From assembly GCA_029209985.1 (NCBI GenBank), contig JARGNZ010000001.1:20669-65981 (forward strand): DNA of 45,313 bases. Reading direction: 5' to 3'. This DNA is from Parvibaculaceae bacterium. GTDB taxonomy: Bacteria > Pseudomonadota > Alphaproteobacteria > Parvibaculales > Parvibaculaceae. Shown here piece after piece: positions 20,501 through 28,194 of the stretch. Every line of letters begins with the position of its first letter. Position 1 is the stretch's first letter. The notes beneath the pieces were generated by a model. The model worked only from the letters and a program-made list of their open reading frames with translations, searched no databases and was not told the origin of the DNA. Both the position numbers and the translations under genes were made by a program.

Positions 20501-21375
20501 CGGGTACATTGGCGGGGGGGCGGATGACGCTCGCTGCCAAGATTGCCGGTGGCACTGATGACCTGGACGCACCCAAAGAAGCTGGCATTGATGTGTTGGT
20601 TTCTACTGAGAATTTTTCTGTAGAGGCGGCAAGCCAAGCCTTGTTTGATAAAGCCTTGGGCAAAGGCCGGGGAGACTTCAACTTATCGGTTTCGGGCAAA
20701 GGGCGTAGTTGGCTTGGGTTGGTCTCATCGCTTGAAGGCACAGGGTCGGTTACATTGGAGAATGGGCACTTATCTGGATTTGATATTGCCTTGTTTAATG
20801 AACGCGTAGGCACATTGACCGCATTGGATGGGGTGGCCGATTTGGAGCAAGAGACATTGGGTCAAGGGGCGACGCCCTATACCCAACTTGCGGGCACGAT
20901 GGCCGTTGAGGCGGGTGTCTTTAATTTTACCCCGACGGTTTTGGGCTTTCCATATTCTGACAAAATTGCGTTGACGGCTTTGGGTGACCTTTCACTTGGG
21001 CGGGTAGATGTTGAGATGATTTTTCCGGTGCCTGATGCGGGTGCGGATGCGACGGCGCGCTTTGTCGTGGCAGGGCAAGCGCGGGCGACACGGCACCATT
21101 GGGAGCTATTACCCGTGCAAGAGCGTGTTGCCGAGCGGCTGTTGACGCAGGAAGCAAATGACGCTGGCTTGGAGTTGACGCAAACTGAAATCGAAAAGCT
21201 GTTGGGTAAAGAGTTAAGCCAGCAGGGGGCAGATGAGGAGGGGGGCAGCGTTTTGGACCTGCCTATCGATGAGGGGGATGCGTTAGGTGGGGGCGAGGAG
21301 AGCTTGACTGAGGCACCAGATAGCAGTGCGCCTCGGGCGCCTATTCCTTTGCGCCCTCGGCGCAAGGCGTCGTAG
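17584..21375 (+). CDS. AsmA family protein
   Basis: Large inner-membrane-anchored protein of the AsmA type, thought to act in outer-membrane lipid or protein homeostasis from the periplasm. I place the start at TTG 17584, preceded by GGAGAG at 17573-17578; this gives a short N-terminal transmembrane helix (IAGLIVLVLFAALIGPSFVD) directly followed by the typical DWNDFRDDIEAELSIYAGRPV. An in-frame ATG at 17488 has no ribosome site and adds an unlikely leader. The remaining ~1230 residues are beta-rich; residues ~950-1200 (SLILKPSRLEFSDLALSEAT onward, to VAGQARATRHHWELLP) correspond to the conserved AsmA C-terminal part. The tail is acidic. Its last 35 bases overlap the convergent ribbon-helix-helix gene. 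Confidence 0.88.
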   Translation: MNSVLSYIAGLIVLVLFAALIGPSFVDWNDFRDDIEAELSIYAGRPVDVGGDIHFVFLPAPQFKLDDISIANVAGGQADAFLQVSSLEGEVGLTPLLQGKIEVTRIRLRDFQLNLEALGKGVNNWNIASPFLSADPEKDDFIDPDKVMLARVVLEDGTVTYRGAGDIEPLNFSGVQAEVSAGSLRGPFRLSGDFNLSDQDSELPISLSLGLGSDGSGKAFPVTFHAALRGGVDGGARGQVQSILTHDWDMSFNGVATGYSNEALLDGALKVLVTRSETDASVPLAANGGTDASQNAQLAAVGAQDVQAGQPEVNLTTILVLNNQGMSFEDIRLLMGGANFEGNGFYRPTSTGNVSINLSAPTADMGKMIFAARALEEISFIDALLPVSLKEQQEINLKTDLLTYGTYSFGGATVQLSNDGQNNAKGWRIVGDVAGVGENGRMTVDGVLAQHQSGQVFSGFTTLDTDDLRHVFASADAGSPRFGSSFARGKIPFHGETKFALSPELWRLYGVSAWTSKTKQGPAHFNGGFSWARRERSSFGVEILANELNFDLLSALVKAVPQDSAGWRTLGAGQDFNIILKAQTVKYDAPKLSTEFRDVALDANWVEGVLTVNQMNFAQKDAGTVEISGVLSSLAQVPLGGVEMSIMQMPVSTFDHFLALVQQADEGGEASPQVGPGVFANTQDGIVNLDLSARGEMDGEFHQAHVNLKGDIDGTRLSGVMKRTGSATDFSSGTMELLLQGANDNGAVLAKHLGLSPLRDTLAGGEARLQIKGRSGGPYDLSTRVSSSGVNGSFLGTLSGVDLSTDTWGEVAGRFEMTAANGALFVDTVGWETPLSQFVLANGGEGGVIAGGGVKAHVDLLELANLEVLVGSFRASGDFSIVRGSAQPHQISGELEFGRVSMNPLIWPEQTDAPAGQGFGPWSAHPLDWSGLADFSGSLILKPSRLEFSDLALSEATLNLTIDDGVITANPVTGTLAGGRMTLAAKIAGGTDDLDAPKEAGIDVLVSTENFSVEAASQALFDKALGKGRGDFNLSVSGKGRSWLGLVSSLEGTGSVTLENGHLSGFDIALFNERVGTLTALDGVADLEQETLGQGATPYTQLAGTMAVEAGVFNFTPTVLGFPYSDKIALTALGDLSLGRVDVEMIFPVPDAGADATARFVVAGQARATRHHWELLPVQERVAERLLTQEANDAGLELTQTEIEKLLGKELSQQGADEEGGSVLDLPIDEGDALGGGEESLTEAPDSSAPRAPIPLRPRRKAS

Positions 21376-21598
21376 CTGCTTCAGCTCGTTTTTGAACTTC
21401 ATGCAAAATAAAAACCCGCACGGCAGAGGACAAGTTTGCCCCTTCCGTACGGGTTGCATCGATTTTGCGAACCAATTCATTTACCGATAATTTTCGGCGG
21501 CAGGCCAACTCCTTGAGCGCATCCCAAAAGGGAGGCTCAAGGGAGATACTTGTGCGGTGGCCTGCAATTGTCACAGAGCGTTTGATTTGGTCGCTCAT
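21341..21598 (-). CDS. Ribbon-helix-helix domain protein
   Basis: 85-residue protein with the RHH_4-type core RTSISLEPPFWDALKELACR then KLSVNELVRKID, a small DNA-binding fold that works as a dimer. Proteins of this type commonly neighbour fumC and DUF4169 genes in alphaproteobacteria. The ATG at 21598 has AAGGA upstream. The stop lies 35 bases inside the convergent AsmA gene. It is 45 bases downstream of the fumC stop, probably in the same transcript. Its target is unknown. Confidence 0.85.
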   Translation of the reverse strand: MSDQIKRSVTIAGHRTSISLEPPFWDALKELACRRKLSVNELVRKIDATRTEGANLSSAVRVFILHEVQKRAEAATTPCAEGAKE

Positions 21599-21642
21599 GT
21601 CAATTCCTTGGGTTAAGGCGTCACTATGGTTCTGCCGGTTGA

Positions 21643-23037
21643 TTAGTCTTTAGGACCAATCATGTCTTCTGGACGCACGACTTCTGTGAATTGTTCATCC
21701 GTTACAAAGCCGCCGCCTACTGCTTCTTCGCGCAAGGTGGTGCCGTTTTTGTGGGCACGCTTGGCAATGGCGGTTGCGTTATCATAGCCGATGGTCGGTG
21801 CCAAAGCGGTGACCAACATCAAGGAGCGTTCCATCAGTTCATTGATGCGCTCATGGTTTGGCTCAATACCGACGACGCAGTTGTCGGTGAATGATTTTGC
21901 TCCATCGCCGAGCAACCGGATGGATTGCAGCACGTTATAAACGATGACCGGTTTGAAGACGTTCAGCTCGAAATGGCCTTGTGCGCCAGAGATGGTCACG
22001 GTGGTGTGGTTGCCCATCACTTGGGCGCACAGCATGGTCATTGCTTCGCACTGGGTTGGGTTTACTTTGCCCGGCATGATAGACGAACCCGGCTCATTTT
22101 CTGGCAGGGACAATTCACCGATGCCGCCGCGTGGGCCTGACCCTAGCAAACGGATGTCGTTGGCAATTTTGTTTAAGCCAACGGCGATGGTGTTCAACAC
22201 GCCGGAAATCTCAACCATGGCATCGTGAGCCGCCAAAGCTTCAAATTTGTTTTGAGCGGTGACGAAAGGCAGCCCGGTTACGTCGGCCACTTGCTCTGCA
22301 AAGGCAACAGCAAACTTTGGCTTGGCATTTACGCCAGTGCCAACAGCGGTGCCACCTTGGGCGAGTGGGTAGAGGCGTTTTAAGCTGTCTTTAATGCGCA
22401 CAATGCCGAGCTCGACTTGGGCAACGTAGCCTGAAAATTCTTGGCCTAATGTGAGAGGCGTTGCGTCTTGCAAGTGGGTGCGGCCATTTTTGATGATGTC
22501 ACCCCAAGCTTCTGATTTAGCGGCCAATGCAGCGCGCAGGTATTCTAGGTTTGGCAGCAATAGGTGGTGCAACTGCTCAACCGTTGCGATGTGCATGGCG
22601 GTTGGGAAGGTGTCATTGGATGACTGTGACCGGTTCACATGGTCAGTTGGGTGCACGGGGTCTGTGGTGCCAAGGGTGCCGCCAAGCAATTCGATCGCGC
22701 GGTTGGCAATCACTTCATTGGAGTTCATGTTGGATTGGGTGCCGGAGCCTGTTTGCCAAACGACCAATGGGAAGTTGTCGTCGAATTTGCCGTCGATCAC
22801 TTCTTGAGCGGCTTCCACAATGGCGTTGCCTGTTTTGGCATCGAGATTGTCCAGCGCCATATTGGCTTTTGCTGCGGACTGTTTGACGATGCCTAATGCC
22901 CGAACCATGGAGAGGGGCATTGTCTCGTTGCCAATTTTGAAATTGCCAAGAGAGCGCTGTGTTTGTGCGCCCCAATATTTTTCACTTGGAACTTCTAGGG
23001 GGCCAAAGGAATCGGTTTCAGTACGGGTCTGGCTCAT
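21643..23037 (-). CDS. fumC: Fumarate hydratase class II
   Basis: Iron-independent TCA-cycle enzyme interconverting fumarate and malate; homotetramer. The fumarase/aspartase signature [17 protein letters not shown] is present near residue 320, [14 protein letters not shown] near 110, and [20 protein letters not shown] near 130. The 464-residue length is standard. The ATG at 23037 has GGGAG eight bases upstream. It sits between sspB and the RHH gene on the same strand. Confidence 0.97.
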   Translation of the reverse strand: MSQTRTETDSFGPLEVPSEKYWGAQTQRSLGNFKIGNETMPLSMVRALGIVKQSAAKANMALDNLDAKTGNAIVEAAQEVIDGKFDDNFPLVVWQTGSGTQSNMNSNEVIANRAIELLGGTLGTTDPVHPTDHVNRSQSSNDTFPTAMHIATVEQLHHLLLPNLEYLRAALAAKSEAWGDIIKNGRTHLQDATPLTLGQEFSGYVAQVELGIVRIKDSLKRLYPLAQGGTAVGTGVNAKPKFAVAFAEQVADVTGLPFVTAQNKFEALAAHDAMVEISGVLNTIAVGLNKIANDIRLLGSGPRGGIGELSLPENEPGSSIMPGKVNPTQCEAMTMLCAQVMGNHTTVTISGAQGHFELNVFKPVIVYNVLQSIRLLGDGAKSFTDNCVVGIEPNHERINELMERSLMLVTALAPTIGYDNATAIAKRAHKNGTTLREEAVGGGFVTDEQFTEVVRPEDMIGPKD

Positions 23038-23072
23038 CAGACGGATCTCCCTGCAGGACTACGATGTGGATA

Positions 23073-23092
23073 CTGCCGGGTGCGCCCGGTAG
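23073..23092. repeat. Small GC hairpin in the fumC leader
   Basis: CTGCCGGG and CCCGGTAG pair with one mismatch around a TGCG loop, 36 bases upstream of the fumC start. Possibly a leader structure; no riboswitch class is recognised. Confidence 0.3.
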
Positions 23093-23183
23093 CTGTTGGG
23101 AGGTGATGTAGCACGGGTGGAGCGGGCACGCCAATAGGGCACCGGGTCCAAAGGCGAATACGCCAGCGGAGGGAAGGAAAAGT

Positions 23184-23217
23184 CACGTTTCCCGGCTCTT
23201 AAAGGCTGGGAAACGTG
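23184..23217 (-). terminator. Hairpin terminator after sspB
   Basis: CACGTTTCCCGGC pairs with GCTGGGAAACGTG at 12 of 13 positions around an 8-nt loop. On the minus strand it begins 29 bases after the sspB stop and is followed by ACTTTTCC, so it should end or weaken the sspB transcript before fumC. Confidence 0.65.
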
Positions 23218-23245
23218 GAGAATGTAGGGGACGTTAGAGAAAAGC

Positions 23246-23773
23246 CTATTTGTTCTTTCGGAAGGCATCGAGGCTGACAACTTCACCTTGGGGGGCTGCC
23301 TCAGGCTCGGATTCTTGAGAATCTTGAGTGGATTCGGTCGCCATAAGCCCGCCCAATTCTTCTAGAAGTTCCTCGTTGCGTGCGTCCATGTCCACGCCTT
23401 CCATATCTGCTTCCATGCCCTCGGGCACGAATTGCAGTCCAAATTGCACTGATGGGTCGAAAAAGCCGATCAGGGCGTTATAAGGGATGACCAAGTTTTC
23501 GGGCACTTTGTTGAAGGAAAGTGACACACGAAATTGATCGTCGCTTACTTCCATGTCCCAGAACTGGTGTTGTAGAACGATGGTGATTTCTTCGGGGTAT
23601 TGGGAGCGCAGGCGTTCGGACATTTCAACACCGGGCATATCGGTGCGGTAGGAAATGTAAAAATGATGCTCACCGGGCAAGCCTTCGTTGCAGGCTTTGT
23701 CCAAGGCTTGACGAACCACACCGCGCAGGGCGTTTTGGGCCATCAAGTCATATTGCATCAGATCGTCCGCCAT
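23246..23773 (-). CDS. sspB: ClpXP adaptor SspB (alphaproteobacterial type)
   Basis: Adaptor that tethers tmRNA-tagged proteins to the ClpXP protease. The 175-residue sequence has the SspB-alpha core (LRGVVRQALDKACNEGLPGEHHFYISY split here, then LRSQYPEEITIVLQHQFWDM and SLSFNKVPENLVIPYNAL). The acidic, low-complexity C-terminal region and a short end, LDAFRKNK, would correspond to the linker and ClpX-docking tail. The ATG at 23773 has AAGGAG. A sigma70-like promoter lies just upstream. The tmRNA gene itself is about 2 kb away. Confidence 0.9.
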   Translation of the reverse strand: MADDLMQYDLMAQNALRGVVRQALDKACNEGLPGEHHFYISYRTDMPGVEMSERLRSQYPEEITIVLQHQFWDMEVSDDQFRVSLSFNKVPENLVIPYNALIGFFDPSVQFGLQFVPEGMEADMEGVDMDARNEELLEELGGLMATESTQDSQESEPEAAPQGEVVSLDAFRKNK

Positions 23774-23799
23774 TTTGTACTCCTTGTGTGACTGCCGCT

Positions 23800-23829
23800 A
23801 GTATAGCTGAGGCTGCATTAGAAAGCCAA
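23800..23829 (-). promoter_or_regulatory. sspB promoter
   Basis: Minus strand TTGGCT (23824-23829), an 18-base spacer and TATACT (23800-23805), 27 bases before the sspB start codon. Confidence 0.55.
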
Positions 23830-23895
23830 TTTAGAGCGGATTGAATTGATTCTGTTAAAGAATTTCAAGATGCTGGCGGTTATTCCCATCCATCC

Positions 23896-24732
23896 TTAGT
23901 TGGCTTGCAATGTTTGTGCGTACCATGCGCGCCATTTTGTCGTCAGCTCATCTGTTGAACGATCATTTGGGTGGAAGGAGGGTTTGAAATATTCCGGGAT
24001 GCCGCCCATGACTTTACGCCAGATGCCGGGGGTGCCCATTTGGTATTTGAAGCCATCGCGCCATGCTTTGCCATTCCACAAGTCGCCTGCCTGATACATG
24101 AGGTAGGTTTGCCCTAATAGAGTGGCAAAAGTGAAGTCTACGGTCATGATAGCCATAGTGACGGATCGGGCTATATAGCCGCGCCAACCGGGGAAAAGTG
24201 TGGCGTAGACATCGAAGGCAACGGCTTTGTGCTCAGATTCTTCTAGTGCGTGCCACGTCCAAATGTCTTTGAGGACTTGGGGGGCGTCTCCGAGTGCTTC
24301 TGGGTTTGATAAGATTTGCTCCGCAAAAAGGGCTGTGAAATGTTCCAGAGCGCAAGTGAGGGCAAGTTGATATTTGTGCGGAAGCCAGCGGAAAGTGACG
24401 GCGGGTCCCATGCGCACTGCGCGTTCAATCGGCTTCGTTTTGAGGCCCTTACTGTCGAGCCACTTATTGAAGCTCACATGTTCGTTTGAATGGATTGCTT
24501 CTTGACCGGCAAAACCACGCACATCTTTGAGGAGCTGAGGGTCTGTAATTTGGTTGCGGTAGTGTTTGACCGCATCAACGAAAAATCGTTCACCCTCGGG
24601 GAAAGAGAGGGAGAGGGCATTATAAAACTGGGTGACAGCAGGGCCCGCCGGGTGCCAGTTGAGGGGGAGGTTGTCGTCAAAGGTGAAATCTGGATGGCGG
24701 GGCGTGATGGTTTGCTGGGCTGGATCGCTCAC
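23896..24732 (-). CDS. Predicted metal-dependent hydrolase (PF10118)
   Basis: 278-residue protein of the PF10118/COG3687 family. Carboxylate and histidine clusters that could bind a metal are visible: FAGQEAIHSNEH, ALEHFTALFAE and WHALEESEHKAVAFDVY, a pattern resembling di-metal four-helix proteins. The enzymatic reaction is not known. I chose the GTG at 24732 because GGAGG lies eight bases upstream; a TTG at 24756 is in frame but has no ribosome site and an in-frame stop just before it. It stands alone between sspB and the DUF925 gene. Confidence 0.85.
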   Translation of the reverse strand: MSDPAQQTITPRHPDFTFDDNLPLNWHPAGPAVTQFYNALSLSFPEGERFFVDAVKHYRNQITDPQLLKDVRGFAGQEAIHSNEHVSFNKWLDSKGLKTKPIERAVRMGPAVTFRWLPHKYQLALTCALEHFTALFAEQILSNPEALGDAPQVLKDIWTWHALEESEHKAVAFDVYATLFPGWRGYIARSVTMAIMTVDFTFATLLGQTYLMYQAGDLWNGKAWRDGFKYQMGTPGIWRKVMGGIPEYFKPSFHPNDRSTDELTTKWRAWYAQTLQAN

Positions 24733-24881
24733 TGGGTCTGCCTCCGGTAAAGCCAATCTTATGGTTGGCTAAGTGTCCTTTAACGCTAAAACCTTTAAGC
24801 CAAAGTTAGGGCAGGGCTTGGGGTGGGCGTTGATAGTTTAAACCTAAGCATTCATCGTGAAAAATTAAAGGGGGCGTCGAG

Positions 24882-25523
24882 CTACCACGGTATGATGGTG
24901 AGTTTTGGCCATGCTTTTGACCATCTGGCCGTTTTTGCTTCGTACACGTCCTTGGTAATTTGGGCTTTATTGGCGCGGGCGGTGAGGGCGAATAGATCAT
25001 CTGTTCCGTATGGGGCGTAGTATTCGAAAAGGCCCCTCGTCGTGCGCACGCCAATGCAGGTGGCTGTACTGGGAAAACACTCTATGGCGTGGTGCGTGGA
25101 GGTGTAGGGGGGAATGTCGAAGCCGAATTTGGACTTATACCAGAGGTGGACACGGGCTTCATTTTTGACATCGAGCTGAAGCTTGTGCGGGCTGAGGACG
25201 TTTTCAAACAGGGTATGCAGGCGGTGTTCATGATGTTTTTCGCTGTCGGGGCTTAGATCTGTGTCATCAAAATAGATGATGTCTATGTCGCTGAGGTTCT
25301 CGTTGGGGACTCTGCCAAGGGTTATGTTCCAAATGGTTTGGGCAATGCACCCGGCCACAAGATAGGCATTGGGCAGGTTTACCTCTTCAAAGCGCATGAG
25401 GATTTCATGCAAGATTGGGTTTTGGCTCAGCATTTTTTGCAAGCGTTGGCTGTCGGGCTGGTGGGCCGCTGTGTGCACTTTAAGTTTTGGGGGGCTTGCG
25501 GGGTGTGTGGTGAGCGCGCACAT
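24882..25523 (-). CDS. Nucleotidyltransferase-like protein (DUF925/NTP_transf_6)
   Basis: 213-residue protein with the features of the DUF925 family, a branch of the polymerase-beta-like nucleotidyltransferases: AGCIAQTIWN near the N-terminus, LSDIDIIYFDDTD supplying the metal-binding Asp pair, a later Asp in LQLDVKNEARVHLWY and the conserved PPYTSTHHAIECFPSTATC. The substrate is unknown. The ATG at 25523 has AAAGGA upstream; a TTG nine codons earlier is less likely. It lies directly downstream of the tmRNA gene on the same strand. Confidence 0.82.
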   Translation of the reverse strand: MCALTTHPASPPKLKVHTAAHQPDSQRLQKMLSQNPILHEILMRFEEVNLPNAYLVAGCIAQTIWNITLGRVPNENLSDIDIIYFDDTDLSPDSEKHHEHRLHTLFENVLSPHKLQLDVKNEARVHLWYKSKFGFDIPPYTSTHHAIECFPSTATCIGVRTTRGLFEYYAPYGTDDLFALTARANKAQITKDVYEAKTARWSKAWPKLTIIPW

Positions 25524-25611
25524 GAGCGTGTCCTTTGAGGTGAGACTCAAAGTTTAAGCGCAAATGGCCGTGCCTGCTAGGCTGGGGGTTCATAGATTTC
25601 TATTGGGAGAA

Positions 25612-25965
25612 AAGTGGAGGTTTCTGTTGCCAGGTACCTCCGAACCCCGCCTAAACCCGCTAAGGCTAGGACTTTAATAGAAGCTGTCGCGCTGCCTTAG
25701 GCTGCGAGACGTGCCTCAGCGTAGTTGTCATTTGCAACTATTAAATTGGCCCGATATCGGTGGCTACCATGCCGAACGAAAAAAATACTTTTACACCCTC
25801 GTCGATCCTATTTCGCCCCCATGAATGGGTCTGGCTTGTTCTCGCTCAATTTCTCAAGTCGAGAGGCCAGACCAATTAAATTGGTGGAGGCGCCGGGTAC
25901 CGCCCCCGGGTCCGAATGGCTTATTATGTATTCCGTTTATCGTCATAGTCAGGCGAACCTGACAG
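25612..25965 (-). ncRNA. ssrA: tmRNA, two-piece circularly permuted
   Basis: Rescues stalled ribosomes and tags the unfinished proteins for ClpXP. Minus strand, 5' to 3': an acceptor piece beginning near 25965 with a hairpin GTCAGG-TTCG-CCTGAC (25948-25963) and ending in CGCCTCC-ACCA at 25890-25880; an intervening segment at about 25821-25879; then the coding piece starting GGGGGCG at 25820. GGGGGCG and CGCCTCC pair to form the seven-base acceptor stem across the two pieces (one G-U). The tag reading frame runs from the resume codon GCA at 25735 to TAA at 25697 and encodes ANDNYAEARLAA. The 3' end lies near the hairpin GGAGG...CCTCC followed by ACTTTT at about 25612. The permuted order is the alphaproteobacterial form. 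Ends are estimates. Confidence 0.93.
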
Positions 25966-26126
25966 GTCATATATAACCATTCTGGATGTTAATTACACCC
26001 TGCATTTTGTGGGTATGGGAGTCTTTTTTCCGGTTTTTTCTTATTTTCTCCCCATTTTGGCCCCGCTTGCGGCCTAGAGCTTGCGTTTTGGGACGGGCGG
26101 GCGTGTCTATACGAGAGGGACGATCT

Positions 26127-26795
26127 ATGCGGTTTGAGAAAACAGGGATTAATCGACGCCAATTATTGGGATTAGGGGCGGCGGTTGGTCTGACAGCTGG
26201 GGCCATTGGCATTGGTGTATCTAGTCGGGCGGACGGCACGCCACTGCTGGCAGAGGTGCCAGATCGCGCGCCTGCTTCTCTTGCAGAACCGGCAGGAAAA
26301 TTGATCGCGGCGGCGCGTACCCAGATTGGGGTGACGAAGCAATATAATGGGGCGTATGAAAAACTGACTTATCCGGGTGGTGATGTGCCGCGAGAGCGGG
26401 GTGTTTGTACGGATGTGATTGTGCGGGCTTACCGAGATGGGTTGGGCGTGGATTTGCAACAGCTGGTGCATGAAGATATGGCCACGCATTTTTCAGACTA
26501 CCCGCAGCGGTGGGGCTTGAAAAAACCAGACCGGAACATCGATCACCGGCGTGTACCAAATTTGCGAAGGTTTTTTGCGCGGCATGGAAGTGAAGTGCGC
26601 GACGGGACTGTGATGCCGGGAGACTTGATTACCCAACGCATTTTCAATGGGCCCCACATCGTGATTGTGAGCGATGTGAAAAGTAACTGGGGAGACCGAA
26701 ACTTGGTGATCCACAATGCGGGTAGTGGCACGGAATATGATGATTGGCTGGAGCGGTGGCCGCGTACTGGTCACTATCGCTTTCTAGTAAGTTGA
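26127..26795 (+). CDS. DUF1287 family protein, Tat-exported
   Basis: 222-residue exported protein. The N-terminus has a twin-arginine signal, NRRQLLGLGAAVGLTAGAIG, and the body matches DUF1287: LTYPGGDVPRERGVCTDVIV, VHEDMATHF, GPHIVIVSDVKS and LVIHNAG. The conserved Cys in GVCTD and following His residues look like a Cys-His hydrolase centre of the NlpC/P60 kind, which is inference. The start at 26127 has GAGAGGGA upstream; an in-frame ATG at 25986 would add 47 unlikely residues. It is convergent with the dipeptidase, with a shared hairpin between. Confidence 0.87.
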   Translation: MRFEKTGINRRQLLGLGAAVGLTAGAIGIGVSSRADGTPLLAEVPDRAPASLAEPAGKLIAAARTQIGVTKQYNGAYEKLTYPGGDVPRERGVCTDVIVRAYRDGLGVDLQQLVHEDMATHFSDYPQRWGLKKPDRNIDHRRVPNLRRFFARHGSEVRDGTVMPGDLITQRIFNGPHIVIVSDVKSNWGDRNLVIHNAGSGTEYDDWLERWPRTGHYRFLVS

Positions 26796-26822
26796 CGCCA
26801 AACCACAGAAGGGTTTGGCGTC
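26794..26822. terminator. Bidirectional stem-loop between convergent genes
   Basis: GACGCCAAACC and GGTTTGGCGTC are exact 11-base complements with a 7-base loop. It overlaps the DUF1287 stop and lies 10 bases from the dipeptidase stop. No T-run follows on either strand, so termination would be weak, but the position is typical. Confidence 0.6.
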
Positions 26823-26831
26823 TCATGGTGT

Positions 26832-27998
26832 TTAGTTGGCAGGTAAGAGGCTGCGCAATACACGCACTGTATTACCGCCCATTACTTTGTGGATTTCGCT
26901 TTCTGTGAAACCCTCTTTCATCATTTCTTGGGTAAGAACGGCAAGCTCTGAGGTGTCGAATTCTACGGTGGTGCCCCCGTCATAATCGGAGCCTAGGGCC
27001 ACGTGGTCTTCGCCCAACAGGTCGATGGCATAGCGAATGGAGGCAACCACACCGCCCGGTGTGGTTTTGCATACGGCTGCATCCCAATAACCAATGCCAA
27101 TGACGCCGCCGCGTTCGGCAATGCGTTTCATGCGTTCGTCGGAAATGTTGCGGGCTGTATCACAGGCCCCTTTGACGCCAGTGTGTGAAACGACAATAGG
27201 GCGGGTGACGATGTCTAATGTGTCGTCAACCACCTTGGGAGAAGAGTGTGCCACATCGATGATGATGCCTTGGCGTTCCATTTCGCGCACGGCTTGCTTG
27301 CCAAAATCGGTGAGGCCTGCACGGGAAATGCCGTGGAGAGACCCCCCAAGCTCGTTGTCAAAGAAATGCTGTAGCCCCATCATGCGGTAGCCAGCTTCAC
27401 GCAGCACGGCAATGTTTTCGAGGTCGCCCTTCAGGGGATGCGCCCCTTCGGTGGCAAGCAAACCGCCGACAATGTTGTCGCCAGCCGCGCGCCGGGCAAT
27501 CACTTCATCCAGGTCTGACGCGCTGAGGATGACTTTCAGGGCGGCGGGGTCTTCTTTTTCTGCATTGTGCAGGCGCTCGGCTTGATAGAGTGCGCGGGCG
27601 CGTAGGTCATGCCATGTGTCTGTTGGCCAGCCTTGTAACATGACCAATTGTGTCAGGCGATCGTTCTCGCCGGTATTAGAATCGTAGTTCAGGCCGACGG
27701 GCACTTTTGTCACGGCTGCAAACACTTGAAGGGCGACATTGCCGTCTACCAGACGGGGAATATCCACATGGCCAATATCGGACCGGTCAATTGGGTTGCG
27801 GGCCCATAGAAGCGTGTCGGAGTGCAAGTCTGCCACTTGCAAAGTATTGTGGAGAATTTGGGCTTCGGAGGAAATTTCGTAAGGTGTGTGTTCAACCACA
27901 ACATTTGTGGTGTTCTCTAGGTAGCTTGGTGCAAAAAGCAAAACACCCACTACGGCTGCGACGATGATAACCGCAACGCTTATTAAAATCTTCTTCAT
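26832..27998 (-). CDS. Membrane dipeptidase family protein (peptidase M19)
   Basis: Zinc dipeptidase related to renal dipeptidase. An N-terminal hydrophobic helix (residues ~4-24) serves as signal or anchor, so it acts outside the cytoplasm. Metal-site motifs: H59 and D61 in ADLHSDTLLWARNP, the bridging Glu in ATEGAHPLKGD, His in IVVSHTG and the Asp region ALGSDYDGG. The 388-residue length fits the family. The ATG at 27998 has GGGGAG upstream. Physiological substrate unknown. Confidence 0.92.
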   Translation of the reverse strand: MKKILISVAVIIVAAVVGVLLFAPSYLENTTNVVVEHTPYEISSEAQILHNTLQVADLHSDTLLWARNPIDRSDIGHVDIPRLVDGNVALQVFAAVTKVPVGLNYDSNTGENDRLTQLVMLQGWPTDTWHDLRARALYQAERLHNAEKEDPAALKVILSASDLDEVIARRAAGDNIVGGLLATEGAHPLKGDLENIAVLREAGYRMMGLQHFFDNELGGSLHGISRAGLTDFGKQAVREMERQGIIIDVAHSSPKVVDDTLDIVTRPIVVSHTGVKGACDTARNISDERMKRIAERGGVIGIGYWDAAVCKTTPGGVVASIRYAIDLLGEDHVALGSDYDGGTTVEFDTSELAVLTQEMMKEGFTESEIHKVMGGNTVRVLRSLLPAN

Positions 27999-28194
27999 AC
28001 CTAACTCCCCAATTCAACGCGTAAATTGCCATTTTTGCATGACTGTTTTTCAGCGGCACTTTGGCAGAAAATGGGGCGTATTGACCAGAGGTTTTACGGT
28101 GTCGCCCACAAGTAACTGATCGAAATGCCTAAGTTGTGCCAGACAAGGTGGGAGAGTGCTGTTTCATTTCATGGAATCGGGCTAGATTGTGCCT

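Noticed and set aside
25725-25976. 83-codon plus-strand frame
   Set aside because: It lies across the tmRNA gene on the other strand and has no protein-like features.
25986-26126. Long N-terminus for the DUF1287 protein
   Set aside because: A Tat signal and a good ribosome site place the start at 26127; the upstream part overlaps the tmRNA promoter region.
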